Shown here piece after piece: positions 9,298 to 17,123 of a DNA stretch of 35,216 nt. The notes under the pieces are model-generated. The model did not search any database. It saw only the letters and a program-made list of their open reading frames with translations, and was not told the DNA's origin. Where the stretch lies: positions 1-35,216 of the forward strand of contig JAPPIP010000124.1 of NCBI GenBank assembly GCA_028820595.1, in the 5' to 3' direction. Each line of letters starts with the position of its first letter. Position 1 is the first letter of the stretch. The DNA is from Nitrososphaerota archaeon. Lineage in GTDB: Archaea; Thermoproteota; Nitrososphaeria; Nitrososphaerales; Nitrosopumilaceae. A program made the position numbers and the translations under genes.

Positions 9298-9626
9298 TGG
9301 AAGAGGTACAGGACAGGCAATCCATCTCGCTTGCAGAGGTAAAGGAGATACTCGGCAAGGTTGAGCCGGAGGACATGGACCAGATACAGCGCTGGACGTT
9401 TGACTATGTCTCAAAATTTGCCACTACGGACTCCAAGAATGCGGCGGAGATGAAGAAACTCCTCATCAAGGACTGCAGCCTCACGGAGGACGAGGCAGTT
9501 GAGATTGTGAACATCAAGCCCACCAGCATGGCCGAGCTGCGCTCATTTACGTTCGGATGGAAAAAGCTCATACTTGCAGAGACCTTGGAGAAGATGCTCA
9601 AGATAGTACGAGAGCGCTCCTCCTAG
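9297..9626 (+). CDS. rpoF: DNA-directed RNA polymerase subunit F (Rpb4 homologue)
   Basis: RpoF pairs with RpoE (Rpb7) to form the stalk of archaeal RNA polymerase, which helps promoter opening and binds nascent RNA. The 109-residue all-helical protein has the HRDC-like C-terminal pattern. Its order directly after L21e and before a DUF655 gene is the widespread archaeal arrangement, which supports the call more than single motifs do. The ATG overlaps the L21e stop by one base. A gap of 126 nt with no gene separates it from DUF655. Confidence 0.9.
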   Translation: MEEVQDRQSISLAEVKEILGKVEPEDMDQIQRWTFDYVSKFATTDSKNAAEMKKLLIKDCSLTEDEAVEIVNIKPTSMAELRSFTFGWKKLILAETLEKMLKIVRERSS

Positions 9627-9752
9627 TCCGGGTATGATGACGGTGATTATAGCATGATTGCGTGCCGGCGGCAACAATAACCGTGGCGGTGGCGGCAGTA
9701 GTTGGTGAAAAGGATTGCGTCAGCTGCTTTCTAATCTGGGGGCAGGTTCGCG

Positions 9753-10322
9753 TTGAACACCGACCCGCCAAAGACAAGAACGTACGAGGAGTATGCGTAC
9801 GTACTTGGCCCCACGCGCCGCGGCCGCTCATCCGTCGTCAGGGGCAAGGAGGGCACGATAGTAACGGCAGTGGGCGAGAACAAGCTCACGCTGCTGGAGC
9901 TGCTTGGCGTGCCGGGATCCGGGTTTGCAAACGGAGAGAGGCTCCGCATCGGCAAGACCGGCAGGACAAAGGTGGCATCGGTTCTGGGAAAGATCTCATA
10001 CGAGATGCTGTCAGAGTCCGCCAAGAACGAACTGCAGGGGGTGATAACCACGATCGTGACAAACAACGAGCAGAAATTTGTATCGTACCTCAACAATGCC
10101 GGCCCGATAACCCCCCGCGTGCATGCGCTGGAGCTGATACCCGGCATAGGCAAGACATACATGAACGCGATGCTTGACGAGCGGGAGCGCCAACGGTTCG
10201 AGAGCTATGCGGACCTGCAGGAGCGGGTGGGCCTCAGCGACCCTGTCGGGCACATAGCCGAGCGCATAGTGTCTGAGATGAGCGGCCGGAGCCGGCGAGT
10301 CAACATATTTGTAAAGAGGTAG
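9753..10322 (+). CDS. DUF655 nucleic-acid-binding protein
   Basis: This 189-residue protein matches the archaeal DUF655 family. The N-terminal half looks like an OB/SH3-type barrel (EEYAYVLGPTRRGRS through GERLRIGKTGR). The C-terminal half has a helix-hairpin-helix signature (HALELIPGIGKTYM), which suggests DNA or RNA binding. The exact role is unknown. The family regularly sits between rpoF and ksgA, as here, pointing to transcription, translation or ribosome assembly. The start is a TTG at 9753; I see no better in-frame start and the family N-terminus begins a few residues later. The next gene begins 10 nt after the stop. Confidence 0.88.
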   Translation: MNTDPPKTRTYEEYAYVLGPTRRGRSSVVRGKEGTIVTAVGENKLTLLELLGVPGSGFANGERLRIGKTGRTKVASVLGKISYEMLSESAKNELQGVITTIVTNNEQKFVSYLNNAGPITPRVHALELIPGIGKTYMNAMLDERERQRFESYADLQERVGLSDPVGHIAERIVSEMSGRSRRVNIFVKR

Positions 10323-10332
10323 GCGCCCGGAA

Positions 10333-11451
10333 ATGACGCCGACTGCAGCCACGACCGCCGCATTGCACGGTTCCCACACAAATCAGCCCCCCAATAGTCA
10401 GGGCACGTACCCCGGGCGAAGGGCAGGACCGGGCGGTCCCGTCAGCGGCACGAGGGGCGGCAGTGACGGCAGCGGTCGCCCCGACATGTCTGGAGGTCGC
10501 GGCTACAGGACGGTCGGAAGCGTCCGCCAAAAGAAGGGCATGGGGCAGCACTTTCTGGTATCCAAGGGCGTGGCCGAGCGCATAGTCTCTGCTGCCGGGA
10601 TCAGGGACGGCGAGGCGGTGTTTGAGCTGGGGACTGGGCGCGGCATCCTGACCGGCCTGCTGTGCAAAAGGGCCGCCCGCGTGGTCTCCGTGGAGCTGGA
10701 CCGGGAACTGGCAGACGAGACGCGCACGACGCTCTCAGGGTTTGGAAACCTGCAGGTCGTGCGGGGCGACGGGCTCGGTCCTGCGAAGGGGAGAAACGCG
10801 GCAGACAGCCACTCTACGGTATCCACCTCTGACTGCGCCGTCTTTGTATCGAACCTGCCCTACTCGCGCAGCCGGCGTGCGGTGGAGCAGCTTGCATCCT
10901 CCGGCTTTGAGCGCTGCATCGTAATGGTCCAAAGGGAGTTTGCGTCAAAACTGCTCGCGGGCGCCTCGCCCCGCGTGGAGAAAAGCCACCGCGCCGGTGA
11001 CGACCGCGGTGGCCCGCACGCGCGCGGCAGGAGGCGCGCAATCAGCGTGGTGGCCCAGTACTGTTTTGAGATACGCGCCATAATGGACGTTCCGGCCTCC
11101 TGCTTTGAGCCCAGGCCCGGGGTGGATTCGGTGGTTCTCGCGATGGTTCGAAGGCGCACGCTGGAGGGCGCCCGGATCTCCATGATCAACCGCATCTTCT
11201 CATACAGGCGCAAGCGGATTTCCACTCTGGTAGGTATGATCTGCGGTGGCGGCGGCGATGGCGGCGGCGGCGATGGCGGCGGCCACAGGGGCCACGGCAG
11301 GGACGCCAACGGCCACATATCCGGCCGCCGGCTGCATGCAGACGGCACACGTGGCGAGGTATTCGACAGCTCAGACAGGCCGCTGCGCCTCGACGACCTG
11401 TCCGTCCAAGACGTGGTGGATTTGGCGGACTCTGTGCTTGCAAGGGTGTGA
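10333..11451 (+). CDS. ksgA: Ribosomal RNA adenine dimethyltransferase KsgA/Dim1
   Basis: KsgA dimethylates two adjacent adenines near the 3' end of 16S rRNA late in small-subunit assembly, using S-adenosylmethionine. Visible motifs are GQHFL near residue 71, the SAM-binding ELGTGRGILTG (about 99-109), the acidic VELDRE and the catalytic NLPY (about 175-178). The protein is unusual. The first 50-65 residues are Gly/Pro/Ser/Thr-rich and unlike the family, so the real start may be the ATG at 10486 or 10540. The segment after the catalytic motif, normally a GRLSV-type motif, is basic and altered (GRRRAISVV). A Gly/Asp/His-rich insert of about 25 residues lies near residue 305. I still expect a functional enzyme, because the SAM and NLPY motifs are intact. 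A GAGGT-like sequence lies about 14 nt before 10333. Confidence 0.85.
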   Translation: MTPTAATTAALHGSHTNQPPNSQGTYPGRRAGPGGPVSGTRGGSDGSGRPDMSGGRGYRTVGSVRQKKGMGQHFLVSKGVAERIVSAAGIRDGEAVFELGTGRGILTGLLCKRAARVVSVELDRELADETRTTLSGFGNLQVVRGDGLGPAKGRNAADSHSTVSTSDCAVFVSNLPYSRSRRAVEQLASSGFERCIVMVQREFASKLLAGASPRVEKSHRAGDDRGGPHARGRRRAISVVAQYCFEIRAIMDVPASCFEPRPGVDSVVLAMVRRRTLEGARISMINRIFSYRRKRISTLVGMICGGGGDGGGGDGGGHRGHGRDANGHISGRRLHADGTRGEVFDSSDRPLRLDDLSVQDVVDLADSVLARV

Positions 11452-12072
11452 GTGATGCCGGGCGCGCCACGTGACTCTGCTGCAAGCCGCGCGCGGGAGG
11501 GACTTCCGCCCGCACGAATGAGGCCCGTGGTGGAGCAGGACGAGTACCCTCCGTCGGAGGACACCTTTTTTCTCGCAGACTACATAGAACGCGCATCCAG
11601 AGGTTTGACGGCCTTGGACGTTGGAAGCGGCTCCGGGTACATCACGAGGCTGCTACGCGACTCATTCGAGTTCGTGGTGGGGACCGACATCAACTGCGGG
11701 GTGCTCCGGAACCAGTCTGGCGCATACCGCACGGAGAACCTGGTATGCTGCAGCGGCTCTGACGCGATACGCGCAGAGTTCGACCTTGCAGTGTGCAACC
11801 CCCCGTACCTTGCGACGGATTCAGTCACGTTCGAGTCGACTGACGGGGGGCCGGGCGGCCTGGAGGTGCCTGCCCGCATACTGGACTCTGTATACGGCAA
11901 CGTGCGCCCCGGCGGCAGGTTTGCCATCGTAACCACCACGCTCTCTGACTATGACGGCCTGATGAGGCACGCCATGGTGGCGGGCTTTGCCGACGCCCGC
12001 ATCGTGGCAAGAAAAAAACTGTTCTTTGAGGAGCTGCTGCTGGTGGAGTGCTCAGTGGCAGCGGGCGCCTAG
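11452..12072 (+). CDS. HemK-like class I methyltransferase (PrmC/Mtq2 type)
   Basis: This 206-residue SAM-dependent methyltransferase has motif I LDVGSGSGYIT (about residues 61-71), an acidic residue after the second strand (VGTDIN) and the catalytic motif IV CNPPYL (about 121-126). NPPY with this short length fits archaeal HemK-related methylases, whose studied relatives methylate the glutamine of the release-factor GGQ motif together with Trm112. That substrate is inferred. EYPPSEDTFFLADYI before motif I is also typical of this family. It starts at a GTG immediately after the ksgA stop (or the ATG at 11455), so it is co-transcribed and probably coupled. Its end overlaps the convergent isocitrate-dehydrogenase-family gene by 4 nt. 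Confidence 0.85.
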   Translation: MMPGAPRDSAASRAREGLPPARMRPVVEQDEYPPSEDTFFLADYIERASRGLTALDVGSGSGYITRLLRDSFEFVVGTDINCGVLRNQSGAYRTENLVCCSGSDAIRAEFDLAVCNPPYLATDSVTFESTDGGPGGLEVPARILDSVYGNVRPGGRFAIVTTTLSDYDGLMRHAMVAGFADARIVARKKLFFEELLLVECSVAAGA

Positions 12073-13103
12073 CGGCGCAGAGACTCCTTTGCCTTTGCGC
12101 ATATGGCGTCTGCCATCTGGGTGGTCTTTGCGTCGCCCCCGATGTCCCACGTTACGGTTCTGCCCTCGTTGACCACCGACTCGGTGGCGGCAAATATGGC
12201 ATCGGCGATGTCCACCTCACCAAGATACCTTGCCATCCACGCCCCCGAGCATATGGCCGCGACTGGGTTCACGACGTTCTGGCCCGCAAACTGGGGGGCG
12301 CTGCCGTGGGCCGCCTCGAACATTGCAAAGCGGTCGCCGATGTTTGCAGAATAGATGAGTCCGATTGACCCCACGAGCCCGGATGCCAGCTCGGATACGA
12401 TGTCCATGAAGAGGTTCGTGCTGACCAGGACCGCTCCGTTGAACTGGGCAGGGTTGACCACAAGCTGCTGCATTATGTTGTCGATGTAGATCTCGGAGAG
12501 TTCCATCTCCGTGTTGAGTACGCCCCGCTGCGCCGCGTCCCAGAATATCCCGTCAGTCTCCTTTAGGATGTTTCTCTTTGTGATCGCGACCATCTTCTTC
12601 ATGTCGTGGTCAGACGCCCACTTGACGGCGGCGTTTATGATGCGCTCGCTGCCCTGTCTCGTTATCTTCCTGATTGCAATGGCCGTATCCTCCGTTATGC
12701 GGGCCTCTATGCCGGTATAGAGTCCCTCTGTCGCCTCCCTAAAGCAGACGCAGTCAAGCCCGGCGTCCGGCGAGAGCCGGCTGTACGTCTTGGTGGGCCT
12801 AATGTTTGCGTACAGATCAAACTTTTGCCGCAACGTGACGGCCACGCTTCTCGGGGCGCCGGGCACGGGTATCGTCGTGGTGGGCCCCTTGAAGCAGGCG
12901 TCTGACTCCTCCAGTATCCCCATGGTCGCGTCTGGTATGCACGACTTGTCCGCCCTGCCGTTTCGGTCCCACTGCTCCGAGCCGGCCTCGCACATTACAA
13001 TCTCCGCCTGGAGGCCGCACTCTCCGACCACCATGAGCATGGCGTCCACCACCTCAGGTCCTATGCCGTCGCCCTTCATCACGGCCGCAGTCTTCGTGCC
13101 CAA
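12069..13103 (-). CDS. icd: Isocitrate/isopropylmalate dehydrogenase family enzyme, probably isocitrate dehydrogenase
   Basis: This is a 344-residue metal-dependent beta-decarboxylating dehydrogenase. GDGIGPEVV at the N-terminus, the substrate-arginine region (LRQKFDLYANIRP, about residues 92-104), REATEGLYTGIE (about 122-133), the Lys/Asp region and EAAHGSAPQFAGQNVVNP (about 267-284) all fit the family. In thaumarchaea a single member of about this length usually serves as isocitrate dehydrogenase in the TCA cycle. Isopropylmalate dehydrogenase is the main alternative and cannot be excluded by eye. The start is a TTG at 13103; a nearby ATG is out of frame. A reverse-strand TATA-like box about 27 nt upstream supports a leaderless TTG start. 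It is convergent with, and overlaps by 4 nt, the HemK-like gene. Confidence 0.78.
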   Translation of the reverse strand: MGTKTAAVMKGDGIGPEVVDAMLMVVGECGLQAEIVMCEAGSEQWDRNGRADKSCIPDATMGILEESDACFKGPTTTIPVPGAPRSVAVTLRQKFDLYANIRPTKTYSRLSPDAGLDCVCFREATEGLYTGIEARITEDTAIAIRKITRQGSERIINAAVKWASDHDMKKMVAITKRNILKETDGIFWDAAQRGVLNTEMELSEIYIDNIMQQLVVNPAQFNGAVLVSTNLFMDIVSELASGLVGSIGLIYSANIGDRFAMFEAAHGSAPQFAGQNVVNPVAAICSGAWMARYLGEVDIADAIFAATESVVNEGRTVTWDIGGDAKTTQMADAICAKAKESLRR

Positions 13104-13124
13104 GTCATGCTGAAACGAGCGCGA

Positions 13125-13134
13125 TATTATTTAA
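13125..13134 (-). promoter_or_regulatory. TATA-like box of the isocitrate-dehydrogenase-family gene
   Basis: On the minus strand ATTAAATAAT lies about 27 nt before the TTG at 13103. The following 300 nt (13135-13434) between the divergent genes show no coding sequence I can support. Confidence 0.55.
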
Positions 13135-13434
13135 TCCTTTGAAGCTGCGGCCATGCCGCGCGGCAGAAGGGACGGGCGCGGCAGCGCGGCCGGCTGTGTG
13201 CATACGAACCAGGCGCGGCCAGTCGGCACCCAAGATTGGACCTGTGAATTTCTGTCCCGGCGCAACCTTTGAGGCGGGCCGCGCTCCCGGCATTCCCATT
13301 TTTTTATTGCGTGTCCTCTAGTTGGCCGCCTGCAGCGTGCCTGCTGCTTCGGGTGTCCATGTCTGGAGGGAGGAGGGAGGAGGGACGCCTTCGGCGGCCT
13401 GCGCTATGGCCGCCCCATACGGCCTATAGGACGT

Positions 13435-13442
13435 GTTTAATA
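13435..13442 (+). promoter_or_regulatory. TATA-like box of the second phosphoesterase
   Basis: GTTTAATA is centred about 22 nt before the ATG at 13460. It argues for that start over an upstream in-frame codon at 13433, which precedes the box. Confidence 0.5.
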
Positions 13443-13459
13443 CCATCCTTCTGCCAGAT

Positions 13460-14263
13460 ATGATTGTGAAGATTGTCCAGATCTCTGATCTGCATGTGGG
13501 TTCCCAGTTCCTTCCAGAAAAGTTCGAGGCGTTGGTCTCCGAGGTCAACGGCATGCGGCCGGACGTCATTGTCATTACGGGCGACCTGACAAACGAGGGG
13601 CTGGTCAAGGAGTATGAGAAGGCAAGGTCGCTGGTCTCAAGGTTTGACGCCGGCAAAATAATTGCCATAAGCGGAAACCACGACTACCGCAACACGGGTT
13701 ACCTGCTCTTCAGAAAATACTTCCCCTTCCAGTCGGTCAACGAGCTTGGCGACAACATTGTGCTGATAACAGTGGGCACCGCTCGTCCTGACAGGAACGA
13801 TGGCGAGGTGGGCTACCGTCAGAACCTGTGGATTGAGCGGACCCTGCAAAAGTACGCCAAAAAGACAAAGATTGTGGCAATGCATCATCACCTGATAGCC
13901 ATTCCCGACACGGGATCCGACCAGCTAACGGTGGTGGACGCCGGCGACGTGCTGAGGACGATCCTTGAGACCGGCGTCGATCTCGTCTTGTGCGGGCACA
14001 AGCACAGGCCTTGGATGTGGGCTTTTGGCGGGCTGACCGTGGTCAACGCAGGCACTGCCACATCCGAGCGCGTACGAGGACTGTTTGAGAATACATACAA
14101 CATAGTCACGATAAACAACAAGACGAACAAGGTGGACGTGGACCTCAAGATGGTAGGAGGCCGCAGGGTACCGCTCAAAGACGTTGTAAGGAACTACGCC
14201 CAGTTTCACGAGGAGTACAGCATCACCCCGGCCCGACTGCCGGAGCGGGGAGAATCCGAATGA
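13460..14263 (+). CDS. Calcineurin-like metallophosphoesterase (cyclic-nucleotide phosphodiesterase-like)
   Basis: The 267-residue protein has the dimetal motifs Asp10-Leu-His12 (ISDLHVGS), Gly41-Asp42 (ITGDLTN), GNHD at 72-75, the histidine cluster MHHHLI and CGHKHRP. This arrangement (DLH, GDLTNEG, GNHD, HHHL, GHKH) is that of CpdA/Icc-like phosphodiesterases, but the substrate cannot be deduced. It differs in type from the first phosphoesterase at 6631-7362. The start MIVKIVQISD puts motif I at the very N-terminus, as in the family, and fits the TATA box. The next feature is tRNA-Ser, 55 nt downstream. Confidence 0.88.
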   Translation: MIVKIVQISDLHVGSQFLPEKFEALVSEVNGMRPDVIVITGDLTNEGLVKEYEKARSLVSRFDAGKIIAISGNHDYRNTGYLLFRKYFPFQSVNELGDNIVLITVGTARPDRNDGEVGYRQNLWIERTLQKYAKKTKIVAMHHHLIAIPDTGSDQLTVVDAGDVLRTILETGVDLVLCGHKHRPWMWAFGGLTVVNAGTATSERVRGLFENTYNIVTINNKTNKVDVDLKMVGGRRVPLKDVVRNYAQFHEEYSITPARLPERGESE

Positions 14264-14283
14264 GAACGCCGCTGCCGACAGCA

Positions 14284-14293
14284 TCAATTTAAT
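14284..14293 (+). promoter_or_regulatory. TATA-like box of tRNA-Ser
   Basis: CAATTTAATT lies about 30 nt before the first base of the tRNA gene, in otherwise GC-rich sequence. Confidence 0.5.
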
Positions 14294-14318
14294 TGTGCGG
14301 CTTGGCGTCTTCCTGCGT

Positions 14319-14402
14319 GCGGGGATCGCCTAGCCCGGTAGGGCGTGGGATTGCTAATCCCATGTTCGAAAGAACTCGGGGGTTCAAATCCCCCTCCCCG
14401 CG
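14319..14402 (+). tRNA. tRNA-Ser (anticodon GCT)
   Basis: A full class II cloverleaf can be drawn. The acceptor stem pairs GCGGGGA (14319-14325) with TCCCCGC (14395-14401), with discriminator G at 14402. The D arm is GCC/GGC around TAGCCCGGTAG. The anticodon stem TGGGA/TCCCA encloses the loop TTGCTAA with GCT at 14353-14355. A long variable arm is GTTC-GAAA-GAAC. The T arm is GGGGG-TTCAAAT-CCCCC. The long variable arm and G discriminator are serine traits. There is no intron and no encoded CCA. Its 3' end is the attachment site of the downstream element, and no T-run follows it directly. Confidence 0.95.
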
Positions 14403-14403
14403 C
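14388..14403 (+). repeat. attL: 16-bp direct repeat in the tRNA-Ser 3' end
   Basis: ATCCCCCTCCCCGCGC covers the end of the T arm and the acceptor 3' strand. It recurs exactly at 32272-32287. An integrase gene begins 48 nt further on, so this is the integrase-proximal attachment site; the tRNA stays complete. Confidence 0.8.
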
Positions 14404-14422
14404 TCCAAACAGGGCAGAAATG

Positions 14423-14430
14423 CTTAAAAT
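14423..14430 (+). promoter_or_regulatory. TATA-like box of the integrase gene
   Basis: CTTAAAAT lies about 26 nt before the ATG at 14452, giving a leaderless transcript that starts inside the element. Confidence 0.5.
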
Positions 14431-14451
14431 CAATACGCGCGTACAGATATC

Positions 14452-15630
14452 ATGGACGCGCAGATGCCAAAGACGCTCGACACGGAGTGCGAGTCGGTCC
14501 GGCAGTTCCTCAAGGGGTTTCACAGCGAGGCCACAAAGGAGTCGTACTCGAAAAAGCTCTCCCAGTTCCTGCACCGGTGCGGCATGACGCCGGACCAGCT
14601 GCTCGCCGGGGCGCGGGGCAGCCCGGCGTCGGTGCAGCGGCTCATCATAGACTATGTCGAGGAGCGCAGAAAAAAAGTGTCCGGTTCTACGATAAACCAG
14701 ACCGTCGTGGCGCTAAAGCACTTTTTTGAGATGAACGACGCGGAGGACGCCATATCGTGGAAAAAGATAGCAAAGATAATGCCGCGCGTCCGCAAGACCG
14801 GCAGCGACCGCGCCCCGACCATCCAGGAGATAAGGCAGATGATGGAGTCCGCGGACACCCGGATCAAGTGCATCATCCTGACGTGCGCCAGCTCCGGGAT
14901 AAGGGTGGGCGCGTTTGAGGGCATGCTCTGGGGGGACGTGACCCCGGTGGCAGGTACGGACGGCGGGGGCGTCAGGGCCGCGCGCATCGTGGCGTACAGG
15001 GGATCCGCGGAGCAGTACGTCACGTTCGTGACGCCGGAGTGCTACGAGATGCTGCTGAGATACCGTACGATGCGCGAGGAGGCAGGCGAGAGGGTGACCG
15101 ACGCGTCGCCGCTCATGCGCGACGCCTGGGACTCTCACCCGTACCGCAAGGCCGGGGAGAAAAAGGATCCAGCAGTGGCCACGCCGCTTGCCCCAAAAAC
15201 CATATCCAACATGATGGGCAAGTTTCTCAAAAGGATCAACATGCGGAACAAGCGGCACGCCGACGCGGCGGCAGGGCACGAGTTTAAGCAGATCCACGGG
15301 TTCCGCAAGTACTTCAAGACCAACGCCGAGCGGACCATGAAGACCATCGACGTGGAGAAGCTGATGGGGCACGCGGAGAACTATTACAAGCCGTCGGAGG
15401 AGTATCTGCTTGGGCAGTATGTCGCGGCGGTGCCGAACCTGACCATATCAGAAGAGGCCGAGCTCCGGAGCACAATCGAAAGGCAGGCCGCAATAAGCGA
15501 CAGAAAGGTGGGGGAGATCGAGCGGGAGAACGAGGATCTGCACGAGCGCCTTGCCAAGCTTGAGAGCAGCTACGCGTCGGTGCGGGAGATACTTGAGAAC
15601 GTCCTGCTCTCAAAGACCGGGGGCCGCTAG
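14452..15630 (+). CDS. int: Tyrosine recombinase/integrase (XerC/D-like)
   Basis: This 392-residue integrase would catalyse recombination between the tRNA-Ser attachment site and the element. A SAM-like N-terminal DNA-binding domain spans about residues 10-110. The catalytic domain shows Arg151 (SSGIRVGAFEGM), His282-x-x-Arg285 (IHGFRKYF) and His307 (LMGHAENYYKP). The nucleophile is probably Tyr311 or Tyr312; Tyr318 is a less likely candidate. Residues about 340-385 form a charged coiled-coil-like tail (ISDRKVGEIERENEDLHERL), an extension also seen in some archaeal integrases. All catalytic residues seem present, so it may be active. It reads away from the tRNA. Confidence 0.92.
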   Translation: MDAQMPKTLDTECESVRQFLKGFHSEATKESYSKKLSQFLHRCGMTPDQLLAGARGSPASVQRLIIDYVEERRKKVSGSTINQTVVALKHFFEMNDAEDAISWKKIAKIMPRVRKTGSDRAPTIQEIRQMMESADTRIKCIILTCASSGIRVGAFEGMLWGDVTPVAGTDGGGVRAARIVAYRGSAEQYVTFVTPECYEMLLRYRTMREEAGERVTDASPLMRDAWDSHPYRKAGEKKDPAVATPLAPKTISNMMGKFLKRINMRNKRHADAAAGHEFKQIHGFRKYFKTNAERTMKTIDVEKLMGHAENYYKPSEEYLLGQYVAAVPNLTISEEAELRSTIERQAAISDRKVGEIERENEDLHERLAKLESSYASVREILENVLLSKTGGR

Positions 15631-15776
15631 GGCCCGCGGCGCCGGGGCCTGCACGCGGCGTTCCTTCTCCCAGGATTTGGACGCATATTGCCTGCCGTGG
15701 CCGGCGCAAAGCCCCCCCCCCGTGCCCGCCTGCCACGTTCATTTGGCGTTATAAGCAGAGGCGCGCGTACTGTGTG

Positions 15777-15959
15777 ATGAAACGCAGGGCCTCGATCTCG
15801 ATTTCCAGCGACGAGATCGCGCTGATCAGATCCAAGCTGGCGTCCATGGGCGTACAGCTTGCGGATCTCAGGGTGGCACTGGGGGCCCAGCAGGCCCGCG
15901 TGCGGGAGGCGCTCCTGGGCCTTGGAGACAGGCGCGGCGGGGCACGGAACGGTTCCTGA
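15777..15959 (+). CDS. Small helical protein, function unknown
   Basis: I do not recognise this 60-residue ORF. It begins MKRRASISISSDEIALIRSK; a predicted helix follows with regular hydrophobic spacing (LASMGVQLADLRVALGAQQ) and a short basic tail. TTATAAGC at 15749-15756 lies about 25 nt before the ATG, which is the main reason to accept it. It might be a small DNA-binding or regulatory protein of the element. The preceding gap 15631-15776 is GC-rich and holds a C10 homopolymer at 15712-15721. From 15960 to 16083 I see no gene. Confidence 0.45.
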   Translation: MKRRASISISSDEIALIRSKLASMGVQLADLRVALGAQQARVREALLGLGDRRGGARNGS

Positions 15960-16083
15960 TTGTGCCCGCGGACGCGCCCGCCGCCTCCGAACATGGCGCT
16001 GACGAGGGCATGGCAATGCCGAGTGACAGCCGCGTATTGATCCGAGGGACTGCATACGGCATGTCCCGCGTGATGTCATGATC

Positions 16084-16160
16084 AACGCATGGCTGGCGAA
16101 CGACCGCCTGCTCCATCACGAACGATCCGGATGCAGGTGCGAACGCATGGCTGGCGAACG
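16084..16160 (+). repeat. Pair of 19-bp direct repeats
   Basis: AACGCATGGCTGGCGAACG occurs at 16084-16102 and again at 16142-16160, 58 bp apart, just before the first long palindrome. It could be a duplicated protein-binding site of the element. Confidence 0.7.
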
Positions 16161-16164
16161 TGGG

Positions 16165-16210
16165 GTTACCCGCAAACTTTCATAGAACTCTATGAAAGTT
16201 TGCGGGTAAC
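16165..16210. repeat. Palindrome 1: 22-bp arms, 2-nt centre
   Basis: Arms 16165-16186 and 16189-16210 are exact reverse complements. The outer part reads GTTACCCGCAAAC; the inner variable triplet TTT (16178-16180) pairs with AAA (16195-16197). Confidence 0.95.
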
Positions 16211-16378
16211 TGCCGCGGCCGGAGCCGCCGCACACGCACGGGCAGGAAATCCGACAGTAGGCGCCCCGTACGCTTCCGGCCCTAGCGCCGGCACGCGGGC
16301 GGCGGGCCTGCCGCATGCCCGCGGGCGCCTGCGCAGGACTCATGGACGCGGAACCGGCCCTCCGTGACAGGCGTACCT

Positions 16379-16403
16379 GTCAAAGGTGACAAAGAAATCT
16401 TTG
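16379..16403. repeat. Broken copy of the GTCAAAGGTGAC palindrome
   Basis: The left arm GTCAAAGGTGACAAAGA and the centre AAATC match the complete palindrome at 17124-17159, but after CTTTGT the right arm diverges. It is the end of repeat unit A. From here to 16589 I see no gene. Confidence 0.7.
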
Positions 16404-16589
16404 TTTGTACGTTTGCCGCCGTCCGTTCCGGTCTGCCCGTAGTCCGGCCGACGAGGAGGGGGGCCATGCAGCAGACGGAAGACGGCGCCTAGCAGAAGGG
16501 GTCGGCACCTCCGTCCATCCACCGCCCGGGCAGCGTCACGTACGGTTCCAGGGCCCAAGGGTGCGGCAACATGGCCTGTGCGCGCGGCA

Positions 16590-16633
16590 GTTACCCGCAA
16601 ACTGTCATAAATTTTTATGACAGATTGCGCGCA
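16590..16633. repeat. Palindrome 2 (imperfect, AT-rich loop)
   Basis: CGCAAACTGTCATA (16596-16609) pairs with 16616-16629 with one mismatch. The inner triplet is TGT (16603-16605), paired with ACA (16620-16622). The outer TTACCC matches palindrome 1 on the left only; its right arm has decayed. Confidence 0.85.
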
Positions 16634-16811
16634 TCTGCCACGGCCAGCGGCGCCGCACGCACACGGACAGGAAGTCCGGCGACGGGCGCCTAGGTGTCTC
16701 CGGCCCTAGTCGGCGCACGCACGGCGGGCCTGCCGACGCCCGCGGGAGGCAGGACGGGCCGACGGGACCGGGGGCGCAGCGCGTGCCAGGAGGCAGTGGC
16801 TACCGCCGCCA

Positions 16812-16853
16812 TACCCGCAAACAATCATAGAGCTCTATGATTGTTTGCGGGTA
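16812..16853. repeat. Palindrome 3: perfect 42-bp palindrome
   Basis: Arms 16812-16832 and 16833-16853 are exact reverse complements with no spacer; the centre is GAGCTC. The inner triplet AAT (16823-16825) pairs with ATT (16840-16842), unlike palindromes 1 and 2, while the outer arm TACCCGCAAAC is unchanged. Confidence 0.95.
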
Positions 16854-16859
16854 ACTGCC

Positions 16860-16951
16860 GTACACACTCAGGTCGATTGAGACGTTGTGCCTAAAATTTC
16901 AGAACTCAGAGCACATTCAGGCATGAGTTCCGAATCGACCTGAGGGTGTAC
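16860..16951. mobile_element. 92-bp MITE-like insertion with target-site duplication
   Basis: The two 19-bp ends pair as inverted repeats with one mismatch (GTACACACTCAGGTCGATT at 16860-16878 against 16933-16951). They are flanked by the direct repeat TAACTGCC at 16852-16859 and 16952-16959. Repeat unit A has the same flank, GGGTAACTGCCG, uninterrupted, and so shows the empty site. A further inner pairing (GAACTC with GAGTTC) is visible. It encodes nothing. The parent transposon is not identified; an 8-9-bp duplication fits several IS families. Confidence 0.75.
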
Positions 16952-17123
16952 TAACTGCCGCATGCCCGCGGCACCGCACACGGACAGGAAACCGGCGGTG
17001 AGGGCCCCGCGTGCTTCAGGCTCTGACTGATACGCGGGCGGCGGGCCTGCCGCATGCCCGCGGGCGCCTGCGCAGGCCGCCGCAGGGTACGGAACCGGAC
17101 ACTCTCCCGTGACAGGCGCAACG

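Noticed and set aside
15712-15721. C10 homopolymer as a phase-variation tract
   Set aside because: It lies between the integrase stop and the next possible gene, not in a coding region or between promoter elements, so slippage would have no obvious effect.
16165-16853. Integron attC sites
   Set aside because: Folded palindromes with conserved ends recall attC, but the ends GTTACCC/GGGTAAC do not fit the attC consensus boxes and no cassette genes or integron integrase lie between them.
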